Shown here one piece after another: positions 1 to 10,610 of a stretch of DNA of 32,448 nt. The stretch's first letter is position 1; each line of letters begins with the position of its first letter. A program made the translations under genes and the position numbers. The notes beneath the pieces were generated by a model. That model saw only the letters and a program-made list of their open reading frames with translations. It made no database searches and was not told the DNA's origin. Source of the DNA: Hypsibius dujardini (lineage: Eukaryota; Tardigrada; Eutardigrada; Parachela; Hypsibiidae); NCBI GenBank assembly GCA_001579985.1, contig LRSR01006528.1, forward strand, positions 1 to 32,448, in the 5' to 3' direction.

Positions 1-564
1 GGTATAGACGAACGGTTGACAGACATACCAAAATCCGGGAGCCAGGCCGTGGCAGATACTCACGCGGGTTCGTTGAAGTTTCTTCTTTCGAATAGATCTA
101 TCAAGGATGTAGTAATGTAGAAAGTTTAACGAGTTGTTATTGCGAATATCTTGTGACGATACAATGCCATCCCTAGACAGCAACGAACTGGACGAGCGAC
201 GAGAATGAATCAGACGCGTAGACGAGAATGAATTAGACGCGTATAAGTACCCACAATGAATATTCCAGGAGTGGAAATGTGCCGCGACTGCAGCTACGCT
301 CTCTTCGAGGGTCTGAAGAGCCCGAACTGGATATGGGTATATACCCTCCGATGAAGAGGATGAATATGGAATTTAAGTCGGTCATAGTTTGAGGATGCAT
401 GCCGCTGCGGAAGCAGTGTCCGTCCGACTCCGCCGAAATGGGGGGAAAGTTCCCTCGTCTCCGTGGAACGTGTGCGGTGTAAGAGTATGCGTCCCGGTGT
501 CCACAACTGGGATGCAAATATCAGAGCAAACGTATTCGACAAAATATATAACGATCCCGCTGTG

Positions 565-607
565 TCCTCCTCCTCCTCCTCCTCTTCCTCCTCCTCCTCC
601 TCCTCCG
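565..607. repeat. TCC trinucleotide microsatellite
   Basis: Nearly pure TCC units with one TCT interruption. It produces artefactual poly-Ser, poly-Pro and poly-Glu frames. Confidence 0.9.
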
Positions 608-2204
608 TCGTGTATACTGTATGCGTGTGTCCCACTTCCTCATATGCTGATGAAGTAAATGTTTTCTCGAAATATGGTTTGTGTGTGTGTGTGTGTGTGT
701 TTGCGACGGACGGCAAGGGGGAAAAATGATGACTTTGACTGGCTGTTTGCTCAGAGATTCAGGTAAAAAGTGTTGATACAGTATCACATTACTAACCAAT
801 GAGTTTTCGGCCGCGCTCATTCCAGCTCTTGCGCGGTCTCGCTCTCACTCTCGCATATCCGTCCGTGTCTTCCATCCAAACTGAGCCCCCATATGCAATG
901 ATACATTCCCAAATCTAGAATGAAACTACGGTAGTTAAAAAGCGAATAATTCCATTAAACTGAAACAACAGGTGGGTGTATATTTTGAGATAGAAAAAGT
1001 CGTGTCTGTGAACGATGTTTGTATCTGCTTTTGTGGTTTCCTATCGTATGCGGTGGCGAAATGACTTGTTCTGTCGAGGTCGCGAGCAGATACTCGCCAG
1101 ACATGCCAGGGAGAGGTGGAGAGAGCCGCCGCGCTGCCAATGTTTGCTCATGCCGACGTCGCTGTAAGCTCTTGTGGAGCGAAATCGGCAAAGCCAATTT
1201 GCTTACCTTGCAGAGTGTGTGCGGCTGTGGTTGCAACCTTTCCTTTCCGCGCGCGCGCGAGGTTCTAGCCGGCTTTCGGTCTTGCGAAATACCCTGTTCT
1301 TCTATCGGCCTGTTTGACTCGGTAAATGCGGGTTAATGTAAGTTCGCCAGTGGTACGAAAGAAGTTGCCACCAAAAAGCGCTGACAGAATGAAAGACCAT
1401 GTTTTGGGAATAATAAAGTGTCTATATTTTGACGGGTTCTCAGACATGAAGGCGCGACGAGGTGGGAACCAGGAACACATAAATTACACCCTCTCTTTAT
1501 ATGTTGTACTGCTTGTGAGATCTAAAGACATGAATGTGAAGACTACCATGTAATAATCGCTAATTGGATAGCTTCGTACAGGTACACAGACACGGGCAGG
1601 AACAGAATGAAAATGCACGTTCTAGAAATCCAGACAGGAAAGCTCTTTCCGGAAAAATTGACCATCGATTGGCATGAAAACGCTTGGATGTTTCATTCCG
1701 TCGTCCATTGAAGACTGAGACTTATTCAAGGATAGGACAGGCACAGACAATACGGTAGAAGACAGACATTCAGACATTCAGACATTGAGGCAAGGCTGTA
1801 GCCCGCATGTATACGGACATGATCAAAAGGGGTTGCATCAGAGGAGTCCCAGCTTTGTGTACCGCACCAGTACAGTTGCGAATTTAGGTAATGGGGTCCC
1901 CTTACCTTCCTCCAGAGTCCCGACACCAGATCCACTCCCGGGAGAGGACAGGAGAGATCTGACGTTGTTTGCCGATGGCCGGCACGTATTTCACTCCCCG
2001 ACGACTGCCACCACCGCCATCCAGCATAGAATAAATATTTGGAATAATTACGGTAAATTTAGGTGTTACATGTTATCGCTTCTCCCGTTTCCCAATAGAC
2101 GGACGCGGACGGTGGGGACGGGATGTGCGCTGCTCGAAAATCCCTATAGACAGACCACCGGCAAATATGTGGAGCTGAAAAGTTTTCCCTCCTGTCAAAG
2201 TTAC

Positions 2205-2256
2205 TACGTGTGTGTGCGTGTGTGTGTGTGTGTGTGTGCTCGATGATGATGATGAT
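2205..2256. repeat. GT dinucleotide plus GAT compound microsatellite
   Basis: A GT-rich run is followed directly by GAT units. A similar GT run lies at about 678-702. Confidence 0.85.
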
Positions 2257-3334
2257 GGCTTGAAGGTATATCTGGGACGACACCTGATGTCGGCTACGGT
2301 GTACTCAGAGGAGTGTGTGTGCCGAGGTCGGGTTTTCTTACCGCACACCGCGCGATGGGCAGCGGAGGCAGCAGCCTAAATGCAGGATGGATGGATGGAT
2401 GGATGGGTGGGTGGAGTATCTCCCCGAAGCTGAACGCGGCATGACGGCAGATAGACGCCATGGCCGGGGCCGGCGACTGAGGCGACTACGACGGAGAGAC
2501 TGACGACGACGGTCCTTGGGTAAATAATATGCCAGCCTTATTTGGACTGTCAATGCTGTGTCAACTTTCAACATTCAAGCAGACAATGCAAACAAGTTCA
2601 TCAACGAGTTGATGGTAACGTACAAGTACTTTTATAGGGATATGTCTGGAGCTAAGCTATGTGAGCTGAAGTGAAAAGCCAGCAGCGCCCGCATTGTGTC
2701 TGTACACACTGTCTGCATATGCCCTCTAAGTGGTGTGTCCCAAAAAATCTGAGACTTGGCCTTTCCCGCGAAATCCGCGGCAGGAGGCGCGCGCACGCGG
2801 CCGGACCGACTAGAGGATGGGGCGCTTCCAAGGGGGTACTTGATGATTTTAAGTGTATCCTGCTGTTATCCAGCCGGTGTATATTGCCACTACGCGCTGT
2901 CTGGGATTGGAATGATCACGTATCAGACATGCCTCCTCATCCAGACAGTTGCGGAAACCCGGCCGAAAAATGGCGGGTCGGTTAGTTAAATGCAGTCGGA
3001 GCAAGGGGACACAAGGATACTGAAAGTCCCTTAGACGTAGATGGGCAAAGACACAATGCAAATATACTATATGAGATAACTACCACCGCAAGAAGAGCGT
3101 AGCCTGGCGGGCCTAATGCTACAACGGAACATCTTCTTAGTACTAAAAAGATCGACACTATCACAAAGAGGTTCAATAGTTGTAGTTGTCGTAGTTGTGG
3201 CTGAAATCATTCTCAGAGGGCAACTACAAAGAATTGTCTTTGAAAGGGGTCTTTCAGGTCTTAATGAAATTGACCATGCACGACATGTCCAATTTTGGTT
3301 TTGGCAAGGTCGTTGCAAGTCCCATGGCTGAGAA

Positions 3335-4386
3335 TCAGCACGCAGCGCAAGTTGCTTGATCGACGGGCGCAGCAGAAAAAGCGACCTGCAACAATCATAT
3401 CAAATTTGTCACATTCAAGACACATTGTCACAATGTCAGTAGCATTCACTTACGTCAAAAACGACAGGGTTGCTCGTCTGGTTATTTGCATCGATCCCCA
3501 ATACGGAATAGGTCTGGTTTATGGCGACCGATGAAGCAAACGGCAGGAGGTAGACCTCGAGTGTTGTCGCGTCGATGCCGATGTAGGGAGTGAAGTCGGC
3601 GGCATTCGTGGAAGCGACCACGGCAAGCAAAAACTGAATTGGAGGTGTCCCAAACCTTGACTGAATTATAGGACACAGATGGCGTAATGTCGGTTCATCG
3701 ATTTTCGGAGAAAACATCGGATGGGCATAACTGGATGGCGCAGCCAGGCAGCCGCCAGACAGACGCAAGCAGACAGACAGATAGACAGATAGACAGTCAG
3801 GCAGGCAGACAGACAGAGAAACAGAGAGACATGCAGGCAGGCAGGCAAACAGACAGACAAACAGACAGACAGACAAACAAACAGACAAAATTCTGCTCAT
3901 TAGCACGTGACTTACCGTCATGTTCAAGCCCGGAACTGCAGAGTAAGCACCCACACATCCATCCACAACCAAGGCACTGAACGGCCCGGTCAGACCCGCT
4001 GTGGCATTTATGGCAAAGATACCAATACATCTAGTCGAATTAATCACTTGCTTGAAAAACGTGCCACATCCACAAATCCCGACCTTGATGTTCCCGTTTA
4101 GGTAATTCTTATTGTTTCTGTTGTAGTCGCTGATCGCTGGGCCGTTACAATATGAGCCATAACTGTAACAGGGTTGCCCTAACAGGGCACATGGACATCC
4201 GAAAGTGGCCAGAGCGGTTTCCGTACTACAGTTGGGATACAGCGAAGTGAGATTAGTGAGACTGCTGCGGTCACGAAAGGAGCGAAACGCGATAGACTGC
4301 ACGGGCGTAGGTCCATCCCAGCAGAGGAAGCAAATGAGTGCGGCTGCGAGAAGCCGAACGAAAAACAAAATAAATCCACGCGACAT
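3335..4386 (-). CDS. Unknown secreted Cys-rich glycoprotein, 3 exons, 242 aa
   Basis: I do not recognise this family. Exons (minus strand): 3916-4386, 3454-3660, 3335-3385, all phase 0, with good GT-AG sites. The start is the ATG at 4386, followed by a signal peptide (about residues 1-31, hydrophobic core VRLLAAALICFLC). The mature part of exon 1 holds clustered cysteines (GCPCALLGQPC, GICGCG, DGCVG) and sequons NLT, NCS, NST, NAT, NMT. Exon 2 adds two NQT sequons. The short last exon ends CAAC then TGA. No membrane segment follows the signal peptide, so secretion is inferred. Intron 1 (3661-3915) is 255 nt, a multiple of three, and has no in-frame stop because its TGTC repeat reads as Cys-Leu-Ser-Val. 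Retention would add 85 residues. The gene lies just downstream of EMC1 on the same strand. The C-terminal exon is the least certain part. Confidence 0.7.
3763..3892. repeat. AGAC tetranucleotide repeat in intron 1 of the secreted protein gene
   Basis: Imperfect CAGA/CAGG units on the plus strand, read as TGTC on the gene strand. One of several such tracts in this window (also 4957-5027, 24597-24740 and 26889-27234). Confidence 0.9.
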
Positions 4387-4749
4387 TTCCCGCAAGAATC
4401 GCTTACCCTGTTTGCGATCTGACTAGCACAGAAGAAACACCGAGTGACCGTGGCCTCAGGGCAGAATTCGAAGACCATGCTTCCGCGTTTTGCACGGCAG
4501 CTGTCGGTTCGACGATGACATCAAGCCGACAAAAGCGGTTAAACTTTCTGATCAGAGGTTTTCATTTTAACACGCTCGTAACAAAGCTGTCAATCAAATC
4601 AAAACCCCACCACGAAGGACAAAAGACTGGAACCACGTTAAAAACAAACGGCAATTCCGACACCGATGAAAATGAGTCAAAACGAATCCCTTCAATAAAT
4701 AAATACAAATACATCAATCAAAAAGGAAACGAAATGAAAAAGAAGAATA

Positions 4750-4955
4750 TCACTTCCAAGCCTGCTCCAGAGCTTTGGTATTAGCCATATGGCGCACGAT
4801 CACGGACGCTATCGTCATGACCAGCATCACAACGGTGAGGATCCAGTAGTCGAAACTGTCACTCAACACGTCAAACAGCGCGGATGGAGTCACACGGGTG
4901 AAGAACAAATCTGCCGGCAAAAACACACCCAGAATTAAAGAACAGATCTTGGCAC

Positions 4956-5009
<54 letters not shown>

Positions 5010-8000
5010 GAGACAGACAGACAGTCAGATCTTGGCACGACATGGCACGGACCGCGAGCCGGTCGATGACCACCCTGCCCGTTATCCCATCAATGCCTAC
5101 GATTGTCATCACGTCAGTTCTTACCGATTCCGTATGTAAAGACAAGGGAAATCGATTCCAAGCCAGCGCCGGCAGTCTTGATACCGCGTATCCGGTAGAC
5201 TTTCTTATAGTAGTTGATGATGTTTTCCGTGACTAGGGGGAGCTCCGGGGCATACGGAATCAATCCTTCTTCCCTGGAAGAAACTCGGTATAAGGACGGC
5301 TATTAAACGCCAAAACAAATGTATCCAAGACCGACCTCTCTGCTTGAGTGGGGAACATCGGTCGTCTAGGGTCGAGGAGGACCTTCGGTATTTGTGTTAC
5401 GGAGCCAGACGCCAATGCCACTAAAACAGAAATAATACCATTGTAGGACGACGATTAAACAGACGGGACGGTAAAATTAGACGTGCACATACCGATCAAA
5501 TTCTTATGCGTGATGCCTTCCACGGTGACTGTATCGGAAATGGCGCTGATGAATCCGGGCAGTTTGAAGGCCACAGACGACAGCTCCGGCTTCTCAAACG
5601 ACTCCAACGAGCTGAAGTAGGTCTGATTCGGCTTCTCGAATCCGCGATACATCTCGATGACGCCGATCTCGTTCGAGCGCACTTTTTCGTTCCAGTATGT
5701 GTACTGGAAAAAAAACAGGCGCATACAAACTCCAGAAGTCACCCCCCCCATAGAGCAAAAAAAGGTAACCAAACTCACCATGACCCAATGCTCGGAATGC
5801 ACGACATGGCACGGACCGCGAGCCCGTCGGTGTACTTGACTGAAGACCACTCTGCCCGTTATCCCATCAAGGCCCACGATTTTCAGATAAGCTGAACAAA
5901 ATAAAAGTACCAATGCGTCCAGATTCGCCCAACATATTCCGTCATGTCTCTTCCTCATCACTCACGTTTCTTTCCTTCGTCGGTGCCTTGAACGGTAACA
6001 GCCACCAAGTTGGGATTGATGTACTTATACAGCACCCTGCGATCCGCTAGGACTCTCCCTTGGGAGTGAACAAAGTCATGTGGCCGCTTGGGCGACACTG
6101 TCAGAACGGCTTCGCCCGCTGTCGTCAGAGTGGCTGACCATACTTCCACCGCTTTCCAGGCCTATCGCAAACAGCAAAATGAGTGACTAGTCCAAGACTG
6201 CCAGCTCCTCTGAGATCGGGCATGACACGCACCTACAAATATCCCTAATATCGTCGGAGTGTCTCACCTTATTAACCAGCTTGACCCGATATCCTCGAGC
6301 AACGCCGGTCTTTGAGCAAACATCGAATATATGGAGGGAATCCTTCACGAAGGCGGTAATTTCCGGCATATCCAGATTCTCCGGGTAAATACTGAGGTTG
6401 AGATCAGAGTCAAGGACAAAGATGGCCTCCAAATGGTTGCTGCTCATAACGGGGATTAAACCGCTCTGGAGGATCGGACGATTCAGCGTCACTGGCTGGT
6501 CCAGCTGCTCCCCGGTAATGCAGTCGAAGAAATACAGCAGACCGTTTCCGGTTCGCTGAAATAAGAGTGGAATTCACGTTAATATTAGTACAGTGAAAGT
6601 CTTGAGATTCGAACGACGGCACAGTGTCGTTTCTATTTTACTGTCTCAAACTCCAAAATAGCAACGGCAGGCTCCGAACAAGCGGTTCGATACAAATAAA
6701 CTCACGTAACCGTTCGAATCTCAGGACTTTCACCGAAAAGGGTGCTTTTCATGCGTACGAATGCCGCAACCAAGCTTACCTTGTCGGCGCCGACTAACAC
6801 CGACTGACTCGGGAAGGGAGCATGCGCTCCCGTGCGTTGTATGTAGAACTGAATGCTGCGATCTTTCGGTTTGGCAAAGTTTTTCAGGAGGCTGGAGTAA
6901 ACAACGTCTCCATTTCTGCTATCAAGTCCAAAAATCTGCAACAAGAAAATCACATCGATTATTTTCGAGAACATTCCAAACATTTCGAATTGTTGATCAA
7001 ACTCCTTAGGGCCAATCTTGTGACATACCTTCCCGCTTTCCGTCGCGGAAACGATAATTTTTTGAGTGTTGAAATAGTCCCGCTCCAACTGTTCCTTGTG
7101 GAAGTATTTCCCAATCCGCAGACCGCTCATAACCCGCTTTCCCGCCAGTTCGAGGATTTTCTTCAACTGAAGGCCTTGCGAGACCAGCCGTTTAGTAAAA
7201 CGCACAGGGAATGAACCTGCAAAATCGAGAAAGTGTCATGGCTACCGAAGGAAAGTAAACGCGACAAGTCGATAGACTCCCTACATACCCTTCTCCTCAA
7301 ACTCCTCTTCCACTAATGCCTCGATATCAGAGATGGGTAGGTCCACAATAGCAGTCACGCTTAGTCGAGCGAGACCTTCCTCCCGCTTCCAAGCCAGTTT
7401 GCCTATAGAGCAATTAAAAAGAATACTCGTATACCGGTCTCCGATTCCGTTGCAGCAAAACCAAAAGAGGCATGAATACCTTGAGAAAACAGACCCAGGA
7501 CATCTCCCTCCGTTAAGAACAGAAATGCTGGCCGAATACAGTTGGCGACGTCTTTGGATGGAAGAAGAGTTACCTACAAGACACAGGTAAAGGATCAGTC
7601 AGTCAGTCAGTCAGTCAGTGGCCTCATTAATTAAATTCCGCTAAGTGCGCGTAACAAGACGTACGCTTTCAAGGGAGCCATGAGATGTCGAGAAGGGAAA
7701 CGTAAGGGCTTCCTCAGCCTGAGGTGTCAACGAATTTCCGTCATATTTGGCAACTCTAACAGACGCCTATTAAGAATTTAAAGTATTTTATAGAAGAATC
7801 TCTTCAAAGCGACATACAGAAATGAGACGACGGCCTTCTTACAATCTGGTCAGCCAGTTCAACAATGACAACATCTGTCTCCGAGCATCCAGCATAAAAT
7901 CCGGTCACTTTCTTGATGAGTTTAATTTGTCCATCTGCTGAAAGATGGAGGAGAAGCGACTCCCCGTTGGTGGAGACAGAAAACAGACCATCCGTGGGGA

Positions 8001-10077
8001 AAGAATTCAAGAAGACTCCATCCCCCGTAGTATGAGCGATTCCTCCTAGATCCTGTCGAAAACATCATCCATCGTAAATGTGTCACTCGGTTATGCACGG
8101 CCAGAGATTTAAATGATTATTGTAGACCAAACCGTACCTCCAGTCGGAGGTCTTTCTGAGCCTTATCCGCTACTTCTGAGGTGGAATGTGAAAAGAGTCT
8201 GCTCGTGGATGAGTCAAAGCAGATCAGGTACGGTGGGACTTGGGAAGCCGGCTGGACAAGACGACAACTGTACAACAAGATGGTTATTGTAATACCGGCA
8301 ATACCACAGAAAAGACTTGACGGAATATCTCACTCCGTAGTTGATGGATGAACGATGGCTGATCGGTCGACGCCGGCGTTTTTTGCTTCTCCCGTAGAAA
8401 CACTCAGTCTCTTCACCGATATTTTATTCTCGACCAGACCGCCGACAATCAGTTCTCCTGACAGTGATTGGAATAGAAGGCGCTTTTGCGCTTTCGCACT
8501 ACAACAGATGAAATGTATAACAGTAATTACTGTACTTTCGGGAAGGTTTGGTGCCGATTTTTGGACCCTCTCCCCAGTAAAGTAATACGATGGGGCAATA
8601 ATAACTAGATCGACTCAATAGGTCAATCAAGCACTGTGAAAACTACGAAAACATTCATACTGCAAAATTTACTCAATCAACAGGTGCAGCCTTGTGGTGT
8701 CTCTACTTTTGCAATTAATCAAAACGGTAGCTTTTACTACTGCCATGACGTCACGACATCAAACCTTTCTGATAGCACAGTACTGTACTTTGGGGTCTAC
8801 TGGAACATGCATGACGCAGGAATTGCAGCAAGAACAGTCTCGCTTACCATTTAGATTCCCACTGGACATTTCCACTTCTTGAGGCGAACGATATTATCCT
8901 GTCATCGTTGGCGCAAATAATACCTTAAAGGGAAGGGCAGTCAATACTTCGTTACACAAATGTAAAAAATCAACTCACGGTTCGGGGCCTTTCGTTCTTT
9001 GCTATCCGACACAGCAATACATTTTCCCCTGGAAATACAATCTCTGTTCGATTTTAAACTCGCTTCGAAGTGCTAAGACTAGCAGACAATACTGTCCGTG
9101 TAACTTTAGATCAGACCTGACTACACAGTGATTGGCCGAATTATTCCGGCTTCAAAGTATCAGTAGACTTACAAATGGGTGTCCTGCCCGCCAAACAGCT
9201 TCTCCCACTTGAAGCTACCAGTCAAAGTGTCGAAACAGCGGAGAAGTCGTCCTCGATTCAGTAATACACACACTTCTGAAAACGAACAAAATACGGTCAA
9301 TTAGTCAATGCATCAGGTAGTGGTGGAGCATACTAGTACAACCGTTCCCTCAATCAATCAATCAATGCAGCTGCAAATCAAAACAAAATTTACAGGACTA
9401 ATTCTCCCAAGTTTATCACCCAAGTAAGAGTTCAGAAAACTGTTTCCACAACATCATAATACCTACTTACCTAGTAGATCGGCTTATAGACAAACAATAA
9501 TATCCATTCAAAACACAATCGACCAATCAACCATGCGAGCCAGCAGCGAAATCAGCAACACTCAATCAACTGACAAATCGATCACGATCAATCAATCTAT
9601 CGAAGCAGTGGCCCACTCACCGTCCTCTAACACCACTCCTGAGTTAATCGTGCCGTTTTCTCCGTTTTCCAGCACATGTCTCCACACTGGAACAGAACCG
9701 GCATCATCAACTGACCCGACAAAAAAGTCCACATGCAGCTCGTACCGATTTCGCCGTGCTTCGTGTCAATCGCAGCGAGAACATTCTGCTCCGAGTAGAT
9801 AAATGCCAGCGATTTGGAGGAGCCCGTTTGGGTCGCCGACACCAACACTTCCAGGGGCCGGCCGATAAACTGCAAACTCCTGTGAAAAAACACCGCACAA
9901 TTTCAAAAAAACGCACACCTCGGGAGGTTCGCAAAGCACTTGCCCAAGTAGGGCAAGTCCGTACCAATCGTTCAAGCCGACTTGATCCTCGTGGATTGCT
10001 TCAATCACTTGGCTGATAGACAGGAGAAAAAGGACGGTGCACAGTAATCCGTAGAGATAACGAAGAAACGGTGACAT
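4750..10077 (-). CDS. EMC1: ER membrane protein complex subunit 1 (EMC1), 21 exons, 991 aa
   Basis: EMC1 is the large scaffold subunit of the ER membrane complex, which inserts transmembrane helices into the ER membrane. Exons (minus strand): 9917-10077, 9746-9879, 9621-9710, 9173-9275, 8979-9028, 8848-8923, 8334-8498, 8138-8267, 7843-8052, 7665-7766, 7480-7573, 7289-7402, 7029-7216, 6780-6935, 6268-6555, 5966-6161, 5779-5891, 5493-5703, 5336-5420, 5125-5273, 4750-4910. All phases join and total 2976 nt; the human protein is about 993 aa. A signal peptide precedes the family N-terminus (HEDQVGLNDW). Propeller repeats follow, then conserved blocks HSQGRVLADRRVLYKYINPN, IVGLDGITGRVV, VVHSEHWVM and LLDPRRP. 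A single membrane helix (YWILTVVMLVMTIASVIV) and a short cytosolic tail end the protein. A long Ser-rich insert of vertebrate EMC1 is absent. Head-to-head with the gene at 10611, 533 bp apart. Confidence 0.97.
4957..5027. repeat. AGAC tetranucleotide repeat in the last EMC1 intron
   Basis: Almost pure AGAC units. It is flanked on both sides by a direct copy of AGATCTTGGCACGACA (left about 4944-4959, right about 5027-5042), so the tract sits between duplicated flanks. Confidence 0.9.
5036..5113 (-). pseudogene. Duplicated fragment of EMC1 exon 17 inside the last EMC1 intron
   Basis: On the minus strand this intronic stretch reads IVGIDGITGRVVIDRLAVRA, closely matching IVGLDGITGRVVFSQVHRRA of the true exon at 5779-5891. 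The DNA match covers about 75 nt with a roughly 10-nt deletion (the exon segment encoding the spacer before RRARG). It starts beside an AG acceptor-like site and ends at the AGAC repeat. It is not needed for the EMC1 frame, since exon 5125-5273 joins 4750-4910 directly in phase. I therefore call it a partial exon copy. Confidence 0.85.
6593..6733. mobile_element. Foldback/MITE-like element in an EMC1 intron
   Basis: About 24-bp terminal inverted repeats, GTGAAAGTCTTGAGATTCG on the left and its near-perfect reverse complement on the right, enclose about 90 bp without coding potential. It lies between exons 6780-6935 and 6268-6555. Small size, inverted ends and intronic position fit a non-autonomous element; no second copy was seen here. 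Confidence 0.6.
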
Positions 10078-10610
10078 GTTTTAAAACTTCCTAGTTGACC
10101 ATAGTTTTAAAATAATTTCACAAAAGGGGTTGGAAGAGAATGAGGTCGGTATATTTTAAAAGTTTTAAAACGGGATGAAATAGAAATTCGACTTCCTCTC
10201 TGACTCCGATTACCCATAAGCCCACCCCATCTGGGGATTGATTGGCCCACGAAGAGTGGGCGTAACGCCGCAACCTCTGAAGTGAGAGAGCGCCCTCTGT
10301 AGGCTCGACACAATGCACCTTCATTTCAAAAGCGTCATCGATACAAGTAGGAGTAATGCCCACCGGCTATCCCGTTTTTTACTCCAGTCAGTCGACTGAA
10401 CAAGATTGCTGTCAGAGAATTTGTTTATCGCTCCGCTCTCTTCACCAGCGGAACAATAACACCTGCCAACACATTTTTCATCTCGTTTATCGACACATCA
10501 TTCTTCTGACTAGAAAAAAGCGTACTGTTTGATTCGCACGGCTCTCTCGCTTTGATTTGATAACACCGGTCACCGGACCGGAAGGGGACGTTTCTTTCGC
10601 GAAAAAGAAG
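10078..10610. promoter_or_regulatory. Divergent intergenic region between EMC1 and the 502-aa gene
   Basis: A 533-bp gap separates the start codons of EMC1 (minus) and the 10611 gene (plus), so it should contain promoters and 5' UTRs for both. I see no convincing TATA box or other named motif. The call rests on arrangement only. Confidence 0.5.

Larger units (their letters stand above)
1..3334. other. Region without a supportable gene; microsatellites
   Basis: I find no coding exon chain here. Open frames exist on both strands but are short, lack recognisable protein features and often just translate simple repeats. Visible structures are a TCC-type trinucleotide tract near 565-607, GT dinucleotide runs near 678-702 and 2210-2240, a GAT tract near 2242-2256 and a GGAT tetranucleotide tract near 2389-2414. 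Part of the right end is probably the 3' UTR of the minus-strand secreted protein whose stop lies at 3335-3337. Confidence 0.5.

Noticed and set aside
294-716. Open frames with poly-Glu, poly-Ser and poly-Pro near the left end
   Set aside because: They are the three translations of one TCC microsatellite and no splice-supported gene surrounds them.
1785-2246. 153-codon plus-strand open frame
   Set aside because: No domain, no signal peptide, ends in GT-repeat translation, and no neighbouring exon joins in phase.
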